Shown here piece after piece: positions 8,655 through 17,970 of a stretch of 64,000 nucleotides of DNA. This stretch comes from Streptomyces sp. cf386 (GTDB taxonomy: Bacteria > Actinomycetota > Actinomycetes > Streptomycetales > Streptomycetaceae): contig NZ_FNHV01000010.1 of NCBI RefSeq assembly GCF_900103585.1, positions 1 to 64,000 on the forward strand. Direction: 5' to 3'. Made by a program: the position numbers and the translations under genes. Position 1 is the first letter of the stretch; every line of letters starts with the position of its first letter. The notes under the pieces are model-generated. The model did not search any database and was not told the origin of the DNA. It saw only the letters and a program-made list of their open reading frames with translations.

Positions 8655-9263
8655 ATGCCAGGAACCTTCGAACCGCTCCCCGGCGGCGGCGCGGCCGTCG
8701 CCCTCGACGACGTCGAGATCTCCATCATCCGGTCGCTGGCCGTGCAGCTCCTGGAGCTCATCGGCCCCGGCCCCGGCGGGGACGCCTCCGACGACCCGCT
8801 CGCCGAGCTCTTCGCCGAGGGCCCGAGCGAACCGCCGGCCGACCCGGTCCTCAGGCGCCTGTTCCCGGACGCCTACAGCGACCCGGAGGGCACCCCGCAG
8901 GCCAAGGAGGCCGAGGAGCAGCGGGCGTACTCCGCGGAGTTCCGCCGCTACACCGAGAACGACCTGCGGGCCGGCAAGCGAGCGGGTGCGCTCGCGGTGG
9001 TGCACTCCCTGGACGCGCTCAGCGCCGCCTCCGCCGGGGAGGGCGGCGCGGTGCTCAAGCTCTCCGTCGAGGAGTCGCAGCAGTGGCTCGGCGCCCTCAA
9101 CGACCTGCGCCTGGCCATCGGCTCCCGGCTGGACATCGCCGACGAGGACGACACCGAGCTGCTCTACCGGCTCCCGGACGAGGATCCGCGCAAGCCGATG
9201 GTGATGGCGTATCTGTGGCTGGGCGGGCTCCAGGAGACGCTGGTCGCGACGCTGATGCCGTAA
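8655..9263 (+). CDS. DUF2017 family protein
   Basis: A 202-residue soluble, acidic, mostly helical protein of the actinobacterial DUF2017 family. Typical features are an N-terminal GGGAAVALDDVEISIIRSLA segment, a middle DPVLRRLFPDAY region and a C-terminal PRKPMVMAYLWLGGLQETL helix. Its biochemical role is unknown. The constant pairing with clpS, 38 bases upstream on the same strand, suggests a link to regulated proteolysis, but that is inference. The ATG at 8655 fits codon use. Confidence 0.88.
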   Translation: MPGTFEPLPGGGAAVALDDVEISIIRSLAVQLLELIGPGPGGDASDDPLAELFAEGPSEPPADPVLRRLFPDAYSDPEGTPQAKEAEEQRAYSAEFRRYTENDLRAGKRAGALAVVHSLDALSAASAGEGGAVLKLSVEESQQWLGALNDLRLAIGSRLDIADEDDTELLYRLPDEDPRKPMVMAYLWLGGLQETLVATLMP

Positions 9264-9640
9264 GGCGTGCTCCCTCTCCTGAACTCGTCCTCCTGAACTC
9301 GTCGTGCCCCTTTTCTTGACGATCTGTGATGGTTTTGTGTTCGCTCAGCGGACGCTCAAATCCGGATAACGATCGCGTCACCGCCGCCGCCCGCTCTGCG
9401 GGCGGTGGTGCTGTTTGTCCGGTTCTTCCTGTGCGATGCGCCACATGTCCTGGGCCCGATCACTGTTACGGCCGTGATAAATCTTCACGACGCCCGACGA
9501 GCACCACCCGAATGTTCGGCCGGGTGCGCCACATGATCGGCGGATCGTCGGTCAGGCACAGCTCCAGCAATCCGGGGGGATCGAGACCCGATCCGAGGCC
9601 GACGAAGGCCCGGGTCGGCATGGAGAAAGGCGCACTACAC
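9264..9640. other. Leader and promoter region of the amino-acid permease
   Basis: 377 bases without a convincing gene. It contains a direct repeat CCTGAACTCGTC near 9277-9303, a GC hairpin CCGCCCGC-tct-GCGGGCGG near 9387-9406, a TGCGCCACATG word repeated exactly at 9437-9447 and 9525-9535, and an inverted ATCAC-N10-GTGAT at 9459-9478. An open frame runs in phase with the permease through this region, but its codons lack the gene's bias. Confidence 0.5.
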
Positions 9641-11080
9641 ATGACCTCTGCGAAGGTCACTGACGAGAAGGTCACGGGTGCCCCGGAAGAGGGGTACGAG
9701 CGAGGCCTGGGCAGCCGTCAGGTCCAGATGATCGCGATCGGCGGCGCCATCGGCGTCGGGCTGTTCATGGGTGCCGGAGCGAACATCGCGAAGGCCGGCC
9801 CCAGCATCATCCTCATGTACGCCCTCGCGGGCGTCGTCATCTTCTTCATCATGCGGGCCCTGGGCGAACTGCTCCTCTACCGGCCCGTCTCCGGCTCCTT
9901 CGCCGAGTACGCCCGCGAGTTCCTCGGCCCGTTCTTCGGGTTCGTCACGGGCTGGACGTACTGGCTCATGTGGGTGGTCACCGGCATGGCCGAGCTCACG
10001 GCCGCCGCGATCTACATCCACTTCTGGTTCCCCGAGATCCCGCAGTGGGTCAGCGCCCTGGTGTTCCTGGTGGTGCTCTTCGGCGTCAACCTGATCTCCG
10101 TCAAGATCTTCGGCGAGGTCGAGTTCTGGTTCTCGATGATCAAGGTCACGGCCATCATCGGCATGATCGTCATCGGCCTCGGCGTGCTCACCCTCGGCTT
10201 CTCCGACGCCGGTGACACCGCCACCGTCTCCAACCTCTGGGCGCACGACGGCTTCTTCCCGAACGGCATCGGCTCCAGCCTGATGACGCTCCAGGGCGTC
10301 ATGTTCGCCTACCTCGCCGTCGAGCTCGTCGGCGTCACCGCGGGCGAGTCCGAGAACCCCGAGAAGACCCTGCCCAAGGCCATCAACACCCTGCCCTGGC
10401 GCATCATCGTCTTCTACGTCGGTGCGCTGCTGGTCATCCTGTCCGTCGTGAAGTGGACCGAGTTCTCCGCGGGCGAGAGCCCGTTCGTCCACGCCTTCGG
10501 CAAGATCGGCATCCCGCTCGCCGCGGGCATCGTCAACTTCGTGGTGCTCACCGCGGCCCTGTCGTCCTGCAACTCGGGGATGTACTCGACCGGCCGGATG
10601 CTGCGCGACCTCGCCTCCAACAGCGAGGCTCCGCAGGCCTTCGGCAAGCTCACCGCCCGCAAGACGCCCGCCATCGGCATCGCGGTCTCCGTCGCGCTCA
10701 TGGGCATCGGCGTCGTCCTGAACTACGTCGTCCCGGAGAAGGCGTTCCAGTACGTCACCTCCGTCGCCACCGCGGCAGGCATCTGGACCTGGATGATGAT
10801 CCTCGTCAGCCACATCCGCTACCGCGCCGCGGTCGACGCGGGCCGACTGCGCGCCTCGTCCTTCCCGGCTCCCGGCGGGGCGATCTTCAGCTGGGTGGCG
10901 CTCCTCTTCCTCATCGGCGTGACCTTCATGATCGCGTACGACAAGGACGCGCGGATCTGCCTGTACGTCGCGGCCGGCTGGGCCGTGGCCCTGGGCATCG
11001 GCTGGGCGATCCTCAAGAGGCGCAACCCGCAGATCACCGTTCGCGGTGGCGACGAGCCCGAGCTCGAGAAGGTCGGCTGA
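9641..11080 (+). CDS. Amino acid permease (APC superfamily)
   Basis: A 479-residue integral membrane protein with about twelve hydrophobic segments, predicted to import an amino acid by proton symport. The APC signature is near the start: GLGSRQVQMIAIGGAIGVGLF, with the unwound IGxGLF helix 1. VELVGVTAGESENPEKTLP after helix 6 is typical of the GABA/lysine/asparagine-type permease family (AnsP, LysP, GabP, CycA). The start is ATG 9641, ten bases after GGAGAAAGG; the ATG at 9620 has no ribosome site. A strong terminator hairpin follows at 11183. Substrate cannot be fixed from sequence; D-Ser/D-Ala/Gly or Asn are reasonable alternatives. Confidence 0.9.
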   Translation: MTSAKVTDEKVTGAPEEGYERGLGSRQVQMIAIGGAIGVGLFMGAGANIAKAGPSIILMYALAGVVIFFIMRALGELLLYRPVSGSFAEYAREFLGPFFGFVTGWTYWLMWVVTGMAELTAAAIYIHFWFPEIPQWVSALVFLVVLFGVNLISVKIFGEVEFWFSMIKVTAIIGMIVIGLGVLTLGFSDAGDTATVSNLWAHDGFFPNGIGSSLMTLQGVMFAYLAVELVGVTAGESENPEKTLPKAINTLPWRIIVFYVGALLVILSVVKWTEFSAGESPFVHAFGKIGIPLAAGIVNFVVLTAALSSCNSGMYSTGRMLRDLASNSEAPQAFGKLTARKTPAIGIAVSVALMGIGVVLNYVVPEKAFQYVTSVATAAGIWTWMMILVSHIRYRAAVDAGRLRASSFPAPGGAIFSWVALLFLIGVTFMIAYDKDARICLYVAAGWAVALGIGWAILKRRNPQITVRGGDEPELEKVG

Positions 11081-11182
11081 CACCAAGACCGTGGACGTCC
11101 GCCGCAGGGGGCACTCGTGGCGCTCCCTGTGGCCGCCGCTCAGGACGTCCACATCCCAGGACGTAACCCACGTCCGGCATAT

Positions 11183-11219
11183 GGGCCGCTCCGTACCATC
11201 CCTCGGTACGGGGCGGCCC
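11183..11219. terminator. Hairpin terminator after the permease
   Basis: GGGCCGC-t-CCGTACC pairs with GGTACGG-g-GCGGCCC around a seven-base loop: 14 pairs with one mismatch. It lies 100 bases after the permease stop and 20 bases before the JAMM peptidase start, separating the two units. Confidence 0.65.
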
Positions 11220-11239
11220 CTCTGCTTATCCTGACGGGC

Positions 11240-11662
11240 ATGCTGACCATCACCCAGGCCCTCGTCGACCAGATCGTCGCCCACGCGCGCAAGGACCACC
11301 CCGACGAGGCGTGCGGCGTCGTCGCGGGCCCGGCCGGCTCGGACCGTCCCGAGCGCTTCATCCCCATGCTGAACGCGGCCATGTCGCCCACGTTCTACGA
11401 GTTCGACTCCGGCGACCTTCTCAAGCTCTACCGCGAGATGGACGACCGCGACGAGGAGCCGGTGGTCATCTACCACTCCCACACCGCCACCGAGGCCTAC
11501 CCCTCGCGCACCGACATCTCCTACGCCAACGAGCCCGGCGCCCACTACGTCCTCGTCTCCACCGCGGACACCGACGGCCTCGGCGATTTCCAGTTCCGTT
11601 CGTTCCGGATCGTGGAAGGCGAGGTCACGGAGGAGGAGGTCACGGTGGTGGAGTCGTACTGA
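11240..11662 (+). CDS. mec: JAMM/MPN+ metallopeptidase, Mec-like
   Basis: A 140-residue zinc isopeptidase-like enzyme. The full JAMM signature is present: E23 (PDEACGVV), H79 and H81, S89 and D92 (YHSHTATEAYPSRTDI), with spacing H-x-H-x7-S-x2-D. In Mycobacterium tuberculosis the orthologous Mec cleaves the CysO-cysteine adduct made by CysM, releasing free cysteine. Here the order mec, cysO, cysM is preserved, supporting the same job. The start is ATG 11240 (MLTITQALVDQ), as the preceding in-frame codons do not look coding. A Cys-containing leader peptide lies between this gene and cysO. Confidence 0.92.
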   Translation: MLTITQALVDQIVAHARKDHPDEACGVVAGPAGSDRPERFIPMLNAAMSPTFYEFDSGDLLKLYREMDDRDEEPVVIYHSHTATEAYPSRTDISYANEPGAHYVLVSTADTDGLGDFQFRSFRIVEGEVTEEEVTVVESY

Positions 11663-11741
11663 TCTCGCTATTCGGCCGGAATCCATCCAGTATGCGAGAT
11701 CACACTCCAGGGCCCTGACCGGGAATCGATACGATGACCCC

Positions 11742-11837
11742 ATGGTTCTGAACGACGTGAGCGACAAGGCGCCGAGCGTGCTGCTCGTGGCGCGGCTGCA
11801 CGTCGACCTGTGCAGGCTGAACAGCGCCATCTGTTGA
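11742..11837 (+). CDS. Cys-containing regulatory leader peptide (31 aa)
   Basis: A short frame starting at ATG 11742 and stopping at TGA 11837. It carries the pattern ARLHVDLCRLNSAIC: an Arg-x-HVDL-x-R core and two Cys codons, one of them the last codon. It ends 85 bases before cysO. Peptides with an R-HVDL-x-R-x-x-SAIC-like ending are annotated in many streptomycetes as putative leader peptides, and Cys-rich leader peptides control sulfur genes by translational coupling or attenuation in mycobacteria. Ribosome stalling at the Cys codons under cysteine shortage could control cysO-cysM. The peptide is clear in sequence; the mechanism is inferred. Confidence 0.75.
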   Translation: MVLNDVSDKAPSVLLVARLHVDLCRLNSAIC

Positions 11838-11922
11838 CGTTCCCTGCCGCCGTACGGCCGTGAGCCGCGGCGTGCCGTCGTGCGCCCACTGACCCCTTTA
11901 CTCCCGACAGGAGCCCGCAACC

Positions 11923-12201
11923 ATGGCCATCGAGGTCCGCATCCCCACCATCCTCCGCACCTACACCGACGGTCAGAAGGCGGTGGAGGGCAGCGGTGAC
12001 ACCCTCGCCGAGCTGTTCACCGACCTCGAGACCCGGCACGCGGGCATCCAGGCCCGCATCGTGGACGGCGGCGAACTGCGTCGCTTCGTCAACGTCTACC
12101 TGAACGACGAGGACGTCCGCTTCCTCGAAGGCATCAACACCAAGCTCGCCGACGGCGACAACGTCACGATCCTGCCGGCCGTGGCCGGCGGTATGGCCTG
12201 A
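11923..12201 (+). CDS. cysO: MoaD/ThiS family sulfur carrier CysO
   Basis: A 92-residue ubiquitin-fold sulfur carrier. In the mycobacterial pathway, thiocarboxylated CysO donates sulfur to O-phosphoserine on CysM. The beta-grasp pattern is complete: VRIPTILRTYTDG at the start, VYLNDEDVRFLEGINTKLADGDNVTILP near the end. Instead of ending in the usual Gly-Gly, the protein ends GG-Met-Ala (G89, G90, then MA), so two residues must be removed before the C-terminus can be activated. A good ribosome site (ACAGGAGC) precedes the ATG. cysM starts 5 bases after the stop, so the two are surely cotranscribed. Confidence 0.93.
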   Translation: MAIEVRIPTILRTYTDGQKAVEGSGDTLAELFTDLETRHAGIQARIVDGGELRRFVNVYLNDEDVRFLEGINTKLADGDNVTILPAVAGGMA

Positions 12202-12206
12202 TCCAC

Positions 12207-13157
12207 ATGCGCTACGACTCCCCGCTCGCCGCGGTGGGCAACACTCCTCTGGTGTGCCTGCCGCGGTTGTCGCCGTCCGAGGACGTCCGTATCTGGGCCA
12301 AGCTGGAGGACCGCAACCCCACCGGCTCGGTCAAGGACCGCCCCGCCCTGCACATGATCGAGCAGGCGGAGAAGGACGGCCGGCTCACCCCGGGCTGCAC
12401 GATCCTGGAGCCGACCAGCGGCAACACCGGCATCTCGCTGGCCATGGCGGCGAAGCTCAAGGGCTACCGCATCGTGTGCGTGATGCCCGAGAACACCTCG
12501 CAGGAGCGCCGGGACCTGCTCGCCATGTGGGGCGCGGAGATCATCTCCAGCCCGGCCGCGGGCGGCTCCAACACCGCCGTACGCGTCGCCAAGGAGCTGT
12601 CGGCCGAGCACCCCGACTGGGTGATGCTCTACCAGTACGGCAACCCGGACAACGCGGGCGCCCACTACGCCACGACCGGCCCGGAGATCCTCGCCGACCT
12701 CCCCTCGGTCACCCACTTCGTCGCCGGCCTCGGCACCACCGGCACCCTGATGGGCGTCGGCCGCTACCTGCGCGAGAACAAGCCGGACGTGAAGATCGTC
12801 GCCGCCGAACCGCGCTACGACGACCTGGTGTACGGCCTGCGCAACCTCGACGAGGGCTTCGTCCCCGAGCTGTACGACGCCTCCGTCCTGACCACCCGCT
12901 TCTCGGTCGGCTCGGCCGACGCGGTCACCCGCACCCGTGAACTCCTCCAGCAGGAGGGCATCTTCGCGGGCATCTCCACCGGCGCCGCACTGCACGCCGC
13001 GATCGGCGTCGGCAAGAAGGCACTGAACGCGGGGGAGTCCGCCGACATCGTGTTCGTCGTGGCCGACGGCGGCTGGAAGTACCTCTCGACCGGCGTCTAC
13101 ACGGCGGCGACCACCGAGGAAGCGATCGAGACGCTCCAGGGGCAGCTCTGGGCATGA
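12207..13157 (+). CDS. cysM: Cysteine synthase CysM (CysO-dependent)
   Basis: A 316-residue PLP enzyme of the cysteine synthase/beta-synthase fold. K43 in NPTGSVKDRPAL is the PLP-binding lysine, and TSGNTGIS binds the substrate carboxylate. GLGTTGTLMGVGRYL holds the phosphate-binding glycines. Pairing with cysO and mec indicates the O-phosphoserine/CysO-thiocarboxylate route rather than the sulfide/O-acetylserine route of CysK. It starts 5 bases after cysO. Regulation is probably shared with cysO through the upstream leader peptide. The family is firm; substrate choice is inferred from context. Confidence 0.94.
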   Translation: MRYDSPLAAVGNTPLVCLPRLSPSEDVRIWAKLEDRNPTGSVKDRPALHMIEQAEKDGRLTPGCTILEPTSGNTGISLAMAAKLKGYRIVCVMPENTSQERRDLLAMWGAEIISSPAAGGSNTAVRVAKELSAEHPDWVMLYQYGNPDNAGAHYATTGPEILADLPSVTHFVAGLGTTGTLMGVGRYLRENKPDVKIVAAEPRYDDLVYGLRNLDEGFVPELYDASVLTTRFSVGSADAVTRTRELLQQEGIFAGISTGAALHAAIGVGKKALNAGESADIVFVVADGGWKYLSTGVYTAATTEEAIETLQGQLWA

Positions 13158-13211
13158 GCCGGTCCGCCGGCTCCGGGTCCGCGAGGCCCCGACAGGGCGA
13201 GTGACGGCGCC

Positions 13212-13733
13212 CTACGTCGCCAGGTGACGGACCTGGTCCCACACGACCGGGTCCATCACCCCCACCCGCCGCCGGAAGTCCGACACCGGTACGTCCCGCA
13301 GCTCACCCGTCTCCAGAAAACTCGCCCGCCCCCGGGTGTCCCCGACGGACCCCGGTGGCAACGGGATCACGCCGTACCGCTCGTCGCGGTACTTGCTGGT
13401 GATCTTCGCGACGGTGACGCGCTGCCCGCGCACCGCGAGCACCAGACACGGCCGGTCCTTCGCCCGCCCGTCTCCCGCCACCGCCCTACCTGACGCGCTA
13501 CGCGCGGCCCCTCTGGATTCCGGCCCGTCCTCGTACGGCACGTTCGCCCACCAGATCTCCGCAGGCTCGGGACGAGTCGACGTGCGCCCCCGAGCACGTC
13601 TGTCCTCAGGCCGCCCCGGCGGGCGAGTGCGCCGCCCCTGCGGCCGTCGTCTGCGCCCCCACCCGTCGACGAGCGTGGCGACCAGTGCGAGCAGTACCAC
13701 CGCCGCGAGCGCGAGCCACCAGGACGTGTCCAT
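13212..13733 (-). CDS. Membrane-tethered PemK/MazF-like protein
   Basis: A 173-residue protein with one N-terminal hydrophobic helix (about residues 5-22, SWWLALAAVVLLALVATLVD), a strongly basic Arg/Pro linker to about 55, then a PemK/MazF-like fold: EIWWANVPY at the first strand, RPCLVLAVRGQRVTVAKITSK, and DVPVSDFRRRVGVMDPVVWDQV at the end. MazF toxins are mRNA endonucleases whose RPxLVL strand lies near the active site. No antitoxin gene adjoins: cysM converges from one side and the MBL gene diverges on the other. The membrane anchor and missing antitoxin argue against a classical toxin. The start is ATG 13733. Confidence 0.75.
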   Translation of the reverse strand: MDTSWWLALAAVVLLALVATLVDGWGRRRRPQGRRTRPPGRPEDRRARGRTSTRPEPAEIWWANVPYEDGPESRGAARSASGRAVAGDGRAKDRPCLVLAVRGQRVTVAKITSKYRDERYGVIPLPPGSVGDTRGRASFLETGELRDVPVSDFRRRVGVMDPVVWDQVRHLAT

Positions 13734-13964
13734 ACGCACGAAGGTACCGGCGCGCGCCCACCCCCGCGCGCCTTCTCTCCGGCCACATACTCCCCGCGTC
13801 CAGCCGAACGCGTGACACCACAGGTGAGTTCGCCCACAACCGACCTTGGCGGAGGAGCGACCGGAGGTTTTGCGCCTTACGCTCGACGAACCGCACGACC
13901 CCCGACGCCCCATTACCGATCTTCTGGATTCTCTGGATTTCCAGCCAGCGGAGGTTTCTGTTTC

Positions 13965-14717
13965 ATGAAGCTCACCGTCGTCGGCTGCTCGGGGTCGTTC
14001 CCGTCCGCGGAATCGGCCTGCTCGAGCTACCTCGTCGAGGCCGACGGCTTCCGGTTGCTTCTCGACATGGGCAACGGTGCCCTTGGCGAGCTGCAGCGCC
14101 ACTGCGGTCTCTACGACCTCGACGCGATTTTCCTCAGCCATCTGCACGCCGACCACTGCATCGACATGTGCGCGTACTTCGTCGCGCGCTACTACCGGCA
14201 CGACGGCGGCCGCTGCGACCCGATCCCGGTCTACGGACCCGAGGGCACCGAACAGCGTCTGACCACCGCCTACGCCGACACCCCCACCGCCTCGTCCATG
14301 AGCGAGGTCTTCGACTTCCACACCGTCAAGCCGTCCACCTTCGAGATCGGCCCGTTCCTGGTGCACACGGAGCGCGTGGCCCATCCGGTGGAGGCGTACG
14401 GCATCCGCATCGAGCACGGTGGAAAGACCCTGACCTACTCCGGCGACACGGGCATCAGCACGTCCCTGGACGAACTCGCCCGCGACGCCGACCTGTTCCT
14501 GTGCGAGGCCGCCTTCACGCACGGCAAGGAGAACATCCCCGACCTGCACCTCAACGGCCGCGAGGCGGGTCAGACAGCGGCCCGCGCGAACGCCCGCCGT
14601 CTGGTCCTCACCCACATCCCCCCGTGGACCGACCCCCAGGTCAACCTGGCCGACGCACGTGAGGTCTACGACGGTCCGGTGGAGCTGGCGGCGCCGAGGC
14701 AGACGTACGAGATCTAG
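13965..14717 (+). CDS. MBL-fold metallo-hydrolase (RNase Z-like)
   Basis: A 250-residue metallo-beta-lactamase fold protein. The metal motif HxHxDH is H59-L-H61-A-D63-H64 (LSHLHADHCID). Other ligands are likely in VAHPVEAYG, YSGDTG and LVLTHIPPW. The N-terminus MKLTVVGCSGSFP and the overall pattern resemble small RNase Z/AtsA-like hydrolases, but the long exosite arm of true RNase Z is not seen, so tRNA processing is not assumed. The start is ATG 13965, preceded by GGAGG 10 bases upstream. It is conserved near rph and rdgB in streptomycetes. A two-way terminator follows. Confidence 0.88.
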   Translation: MKLTVVGCSGSFPSAESACSSYLVEADGFRLLLDMGNGALGELQRHCGLYDLDAIFLSHLHADHCIDMCAYFVARYYRHDGGRCDPIPVYGPEGTEQRLTTAYADTPTASSMSEVFDFHTVKPSTFEIGPFLVHTERVAHPVEAYGIRIEHGGKTLTYSGDTGISTSLDELARDADLFLCEAAFTHGKENIPDLHLNGREAGQTAARANARRLVLTHIPPWTDPQVNLADAREVYDGPVELAAPRQTYEI

Positions 14718-14776
14718 CGGCCGGTCGAGAACCAGCCCGTACGGGGTTCAGGCCCGTATGCGCCCGAATATGTGCC

Positions 14777-14813
14777 CGAAGGCCCCGGAACCTTTTCGGT
14801 TCCGGGGCCTTCG
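14777..14813. terminator. Bidirectional terminator between MBL gene and nagE2
   Basis: A 16-bp perfect stem (CGAAGGCCCCGGAACC with GGTTCCGGGGCCTTCG) around a five-base TTTTC loop, lying between two convergent genes. It is symmetric enough to stop transcription from both sides. Confidence 0.8.
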
Positions 14814-14852
14814 AGCGTCCGCGGCAGGGCCGTCGGCCTACTTCGCCCAGGC

Positions 14853-16118
<1,266 letters not shown>

Positions 16119-16180
16119 AACTTCCTCCTGGAGGGCAAGGCGCCGCCCGGGAACCATGGGAGGGGACGGGGACGGCAGCG

Positions 16181-16213
16181 ACAGGTCTACACCACTCAGT
16201 GGTGTAGACCTGT
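16181..16213. promoter_or_regulatory. DasR-responsive element (double dre) upstream of nagE2
   Basis: Two 16-base dre-type boxes face each other around one base: ACAGGTCTACACCACT, c, then AGTGGTGTAGACCTGT. The arms are exact reverse complements, giving a 33-base perfect palindrome. Each arm contains the TGGTGTAGACC core of the DasR consensus. Position, 63 bases before the nagE2 start, fits repression. Confidence 0.88.
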
Positions 16214-16287
16214 TGTAGCACGATGAAGGTGAGATAAGGAACCCGCGATTCCCGGGGGATTTTCTGGTCAACTCAGGCCGTAACTCC

Positions 16288-17577
16288 TCAGCCCTTTGTG
16301 ACGTCCTCGACCTCGTCCTCAGGTTCTCTGCCCGGTGTCTTGAGATCGAACTTCGTGATCGCGAAACGGAAGATCGCGTAATACACGACCGCAAAGCAGA
16401 GACCGATCGGAATGATCGCCCACGGTTTCGTCGCGAGGTTCCAGTTGATGATGTAGTCGATCAGTCCGGCGGAGAAGCTGAACCCGTCGTGCACGCCCAG
16501 TCCCCAGGTCACCGCCATCGAGACGCCCGTGAGCAGGGCGTGCACCGCGTACAGGAGCGGGGCGATGAAGAGGAACGAGTACTCGATCGGCTCGGTGATG
16601 CCGGTGACGAACGACGTCAGCGCCACCGACAGCATCAGACCGCCGATCTCTTTGCGGCGGTGCGGCTTGGCGCAGTGGGTCATCGCGAGGGCCGCGGCCG
16701 GCAGGGCGAACATCATGATCGGGAAGAAGCCGGAGGTGAACTGGCCGGCGGTCGGGTCGCCCTCCAGGAACATGTTGATGTCGCCGTGCACCACCTCGCC
16801 GTCCGGCTTGGTGTAGCTGCCGAACTGGAACCAGATGGGCACGTTCAGGAACTGATGGAGCCCGATGACCAGTAGCGCGCGGTTCGCGACACCGAACACA
16901 CCCGCACCCCAGGCGCCCAGGTCGCTCATCCAGTCGCTGAAGCTCTCCAGCGCCTCGCCGATCGGCGGCCAGACCCACAGGCACAGCACCGCGAACACGA
17001 TCGCCACGAACGCCATGAGGATCGGGACGAGCCGTCGCCCGTTGAAGAAGCCGAGCCAGTCCACCAGCTTCGTCCGGTGGTAGCGCTGCCAGAACCAGGC
17101 CGCCAGCAGGCCGATGACGATGCCGCCGAAGACGCCCGGGTTCTGGTACTCGAAGACGGTCACCGACCCGTCCTGCACCTGGCAGCCGACGTTCGGGACC
17201 GCCGTCGAGCCCCCCGGGCAGTCCTCCGGGAACTCGCGCAGCACGCTGTAGTAGACGAGGAACCCCGTCACCGCCGCCAACGCCGTCGAACCGTCCGCCT
17301 TCTTCGCCATGCCGATGGCCACACCGACGCAGAACAGCAGGGGCAGCCCGAGCGAGCCGTCGAGCAGCGCGCTGCCCGCGCCGTCCATCACCCTGGAGAC
17401 GTTGTCCCAGCCCAGGCCGTCCGCGCCGAACATGTCGGGCTGCCCCAGCCGATTGAGGATGCCCGCGGCCGGCAGTACGGCGATGGGAAGCTGCAGACTG
17501 CGGCCCATCTTCTGCAAGGCCTGGAACGCCGCCTGCCACCGCCTGCGTGCGGGCGAGGTCTCGGTCTCGGCACTCAT
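16288..17577 (-). CDS. nagE1: PTS GlcNAc transporter EIIC subunit NagE1
   Basis: A 429-residue EIIC permease, paralogous to NagE2 just downstream. Shared signatures are LPIAVLPAAGILNRLG, KKADGSTALAAVTGFLV, GLHQFLNVPIWFQFG and TGITEPIEYSFLF. A short insertion with two cysteines (DCPGGSTAVPNVGCQ) near residue 130 is absent from NagE2 and probably faces outside. The start is ATG 17577. The gene is divergent from nagF with one dre box between them, so DasR probably controls both. The tandem arrangement with nagE2 looks like a local duplication. Confidence 0.92.
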   Translation of the reverse strand: MSAETETSPARRRWQAAFQALQKMGRSLQLPIAVLPAAGILNRLGQPDMFGADGLGWDNVSRVMDGAGSALLDGSLGLPLLFCVGVAIGMAKKADGSTALAAVTGFLVYYSVLREFPEDCPGGSTAVPNVGCQVQDGSVTVFEYQNPGVFGGIVIGLLAAWFWQRYHRTKLVDWLGFFNGRRLVPILMAFVAIVFAVLCLWVWPPIGEALESFSDWMSDLGAWGAGVFGVANRALLVIGLHQFLNVPIWFQFGSYTKPDGEVVHGDINMFLEGDPTAGQFTSGFFPIMMFALPAAALAMTHCAKPHRRKEIGGLMLSVALTSFVTGITEPIEYSFLFIAPLLYAVHALLTGVSMAVTWGLGVHDGFSFSAGLIDYIINWNLATKPWAIIPIGLCFAVVYYAIFRFAITKFDLKTPGREPEDEVEDVTKG

Positions 17578-17597
17578 GGGTTGGCGACCGCCCGTCA

Positions 17598-17613
17598 GGT
17601 GGTGTAGACCAGT
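17598..17613. promoter_or_regulatory. DasR-responsive element between nagE1 and nagF
   Basis: GGTGGTGTAGACCAGT matches the dre core TGGTGTAGACCA with weaker left flank. It lies 21 bases upstream of nagE1 and 92 bases upstream of nagF, so one box can serve both divergent promoters. Confidence 0.85.
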
Positions 17614-17704
17614 TACCGGCGATGGGGTTGCTGTGACGTCATCCTTCGGCACTCACCACGCAACCGCTCGTAAAGTTGGGCCAACAGTGCGTGAGGAGAA
17701 CGAA

Positions 17705-17938
17705 ATGGCCACCAAGGCTGAGAAGATCGTCGCCGGGCTCGGCGGCATCGACAACATCGAGGAGATCGAGGGCTGCATCACCCGGCTCCGCACCGAGGTC
17801 AGCGACCCCGCGCTGGTCAACGAGACCGCCCTGAAGGCCGCCGGCGCCCACGGCGTCGTGAAGATGGGCACGGCCATCCAGGTCGTCATCGGCACCGACG
17901 CCGACCCGATCGCGGCGGAGATCGAAGACATGATGTGA
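17705..17938 (+). CDS. nagF: PTS GlcNAc EIIB component NagF
   Basis: A 77-residue free-standing EIIB protein that passes phosphate from EIIA to GlcNAc during transport through NagE2/NagE1. The phosphorylated cysteine is C24 in IEEIEGCITRLRTEV. The rest follows the glucose-family EIIB pattern (LKAAGAHGVVKMGTAIQVVIG). The ATG at 17705 follows GAGGAGAACGAA. It is divergent from nagE1 with a shared dre operator, and followed by a hairpin terminator. EIIA and HPr/EI are not in the window. Confidence 0.95.
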   Translation: MATKAEKIVAGLGGIDNIEEIEGCITRLRTEVSDPALVNETALKAAGAHGVVKMGTAIQVVIGTDADPIAAEIEDMM

Positions 17939-17970
17939 AGCCGCGGGATCATCCCGGGCTTCACCCCTTG

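Noticed and set aside
9635..11920. A 761-codon reverse frame across the permease and JAMM genes
   Set aside because: It spans two real genes and a terminator, and its translation is low-complexity Asp/Arg/Gly typical of antisense shadows.
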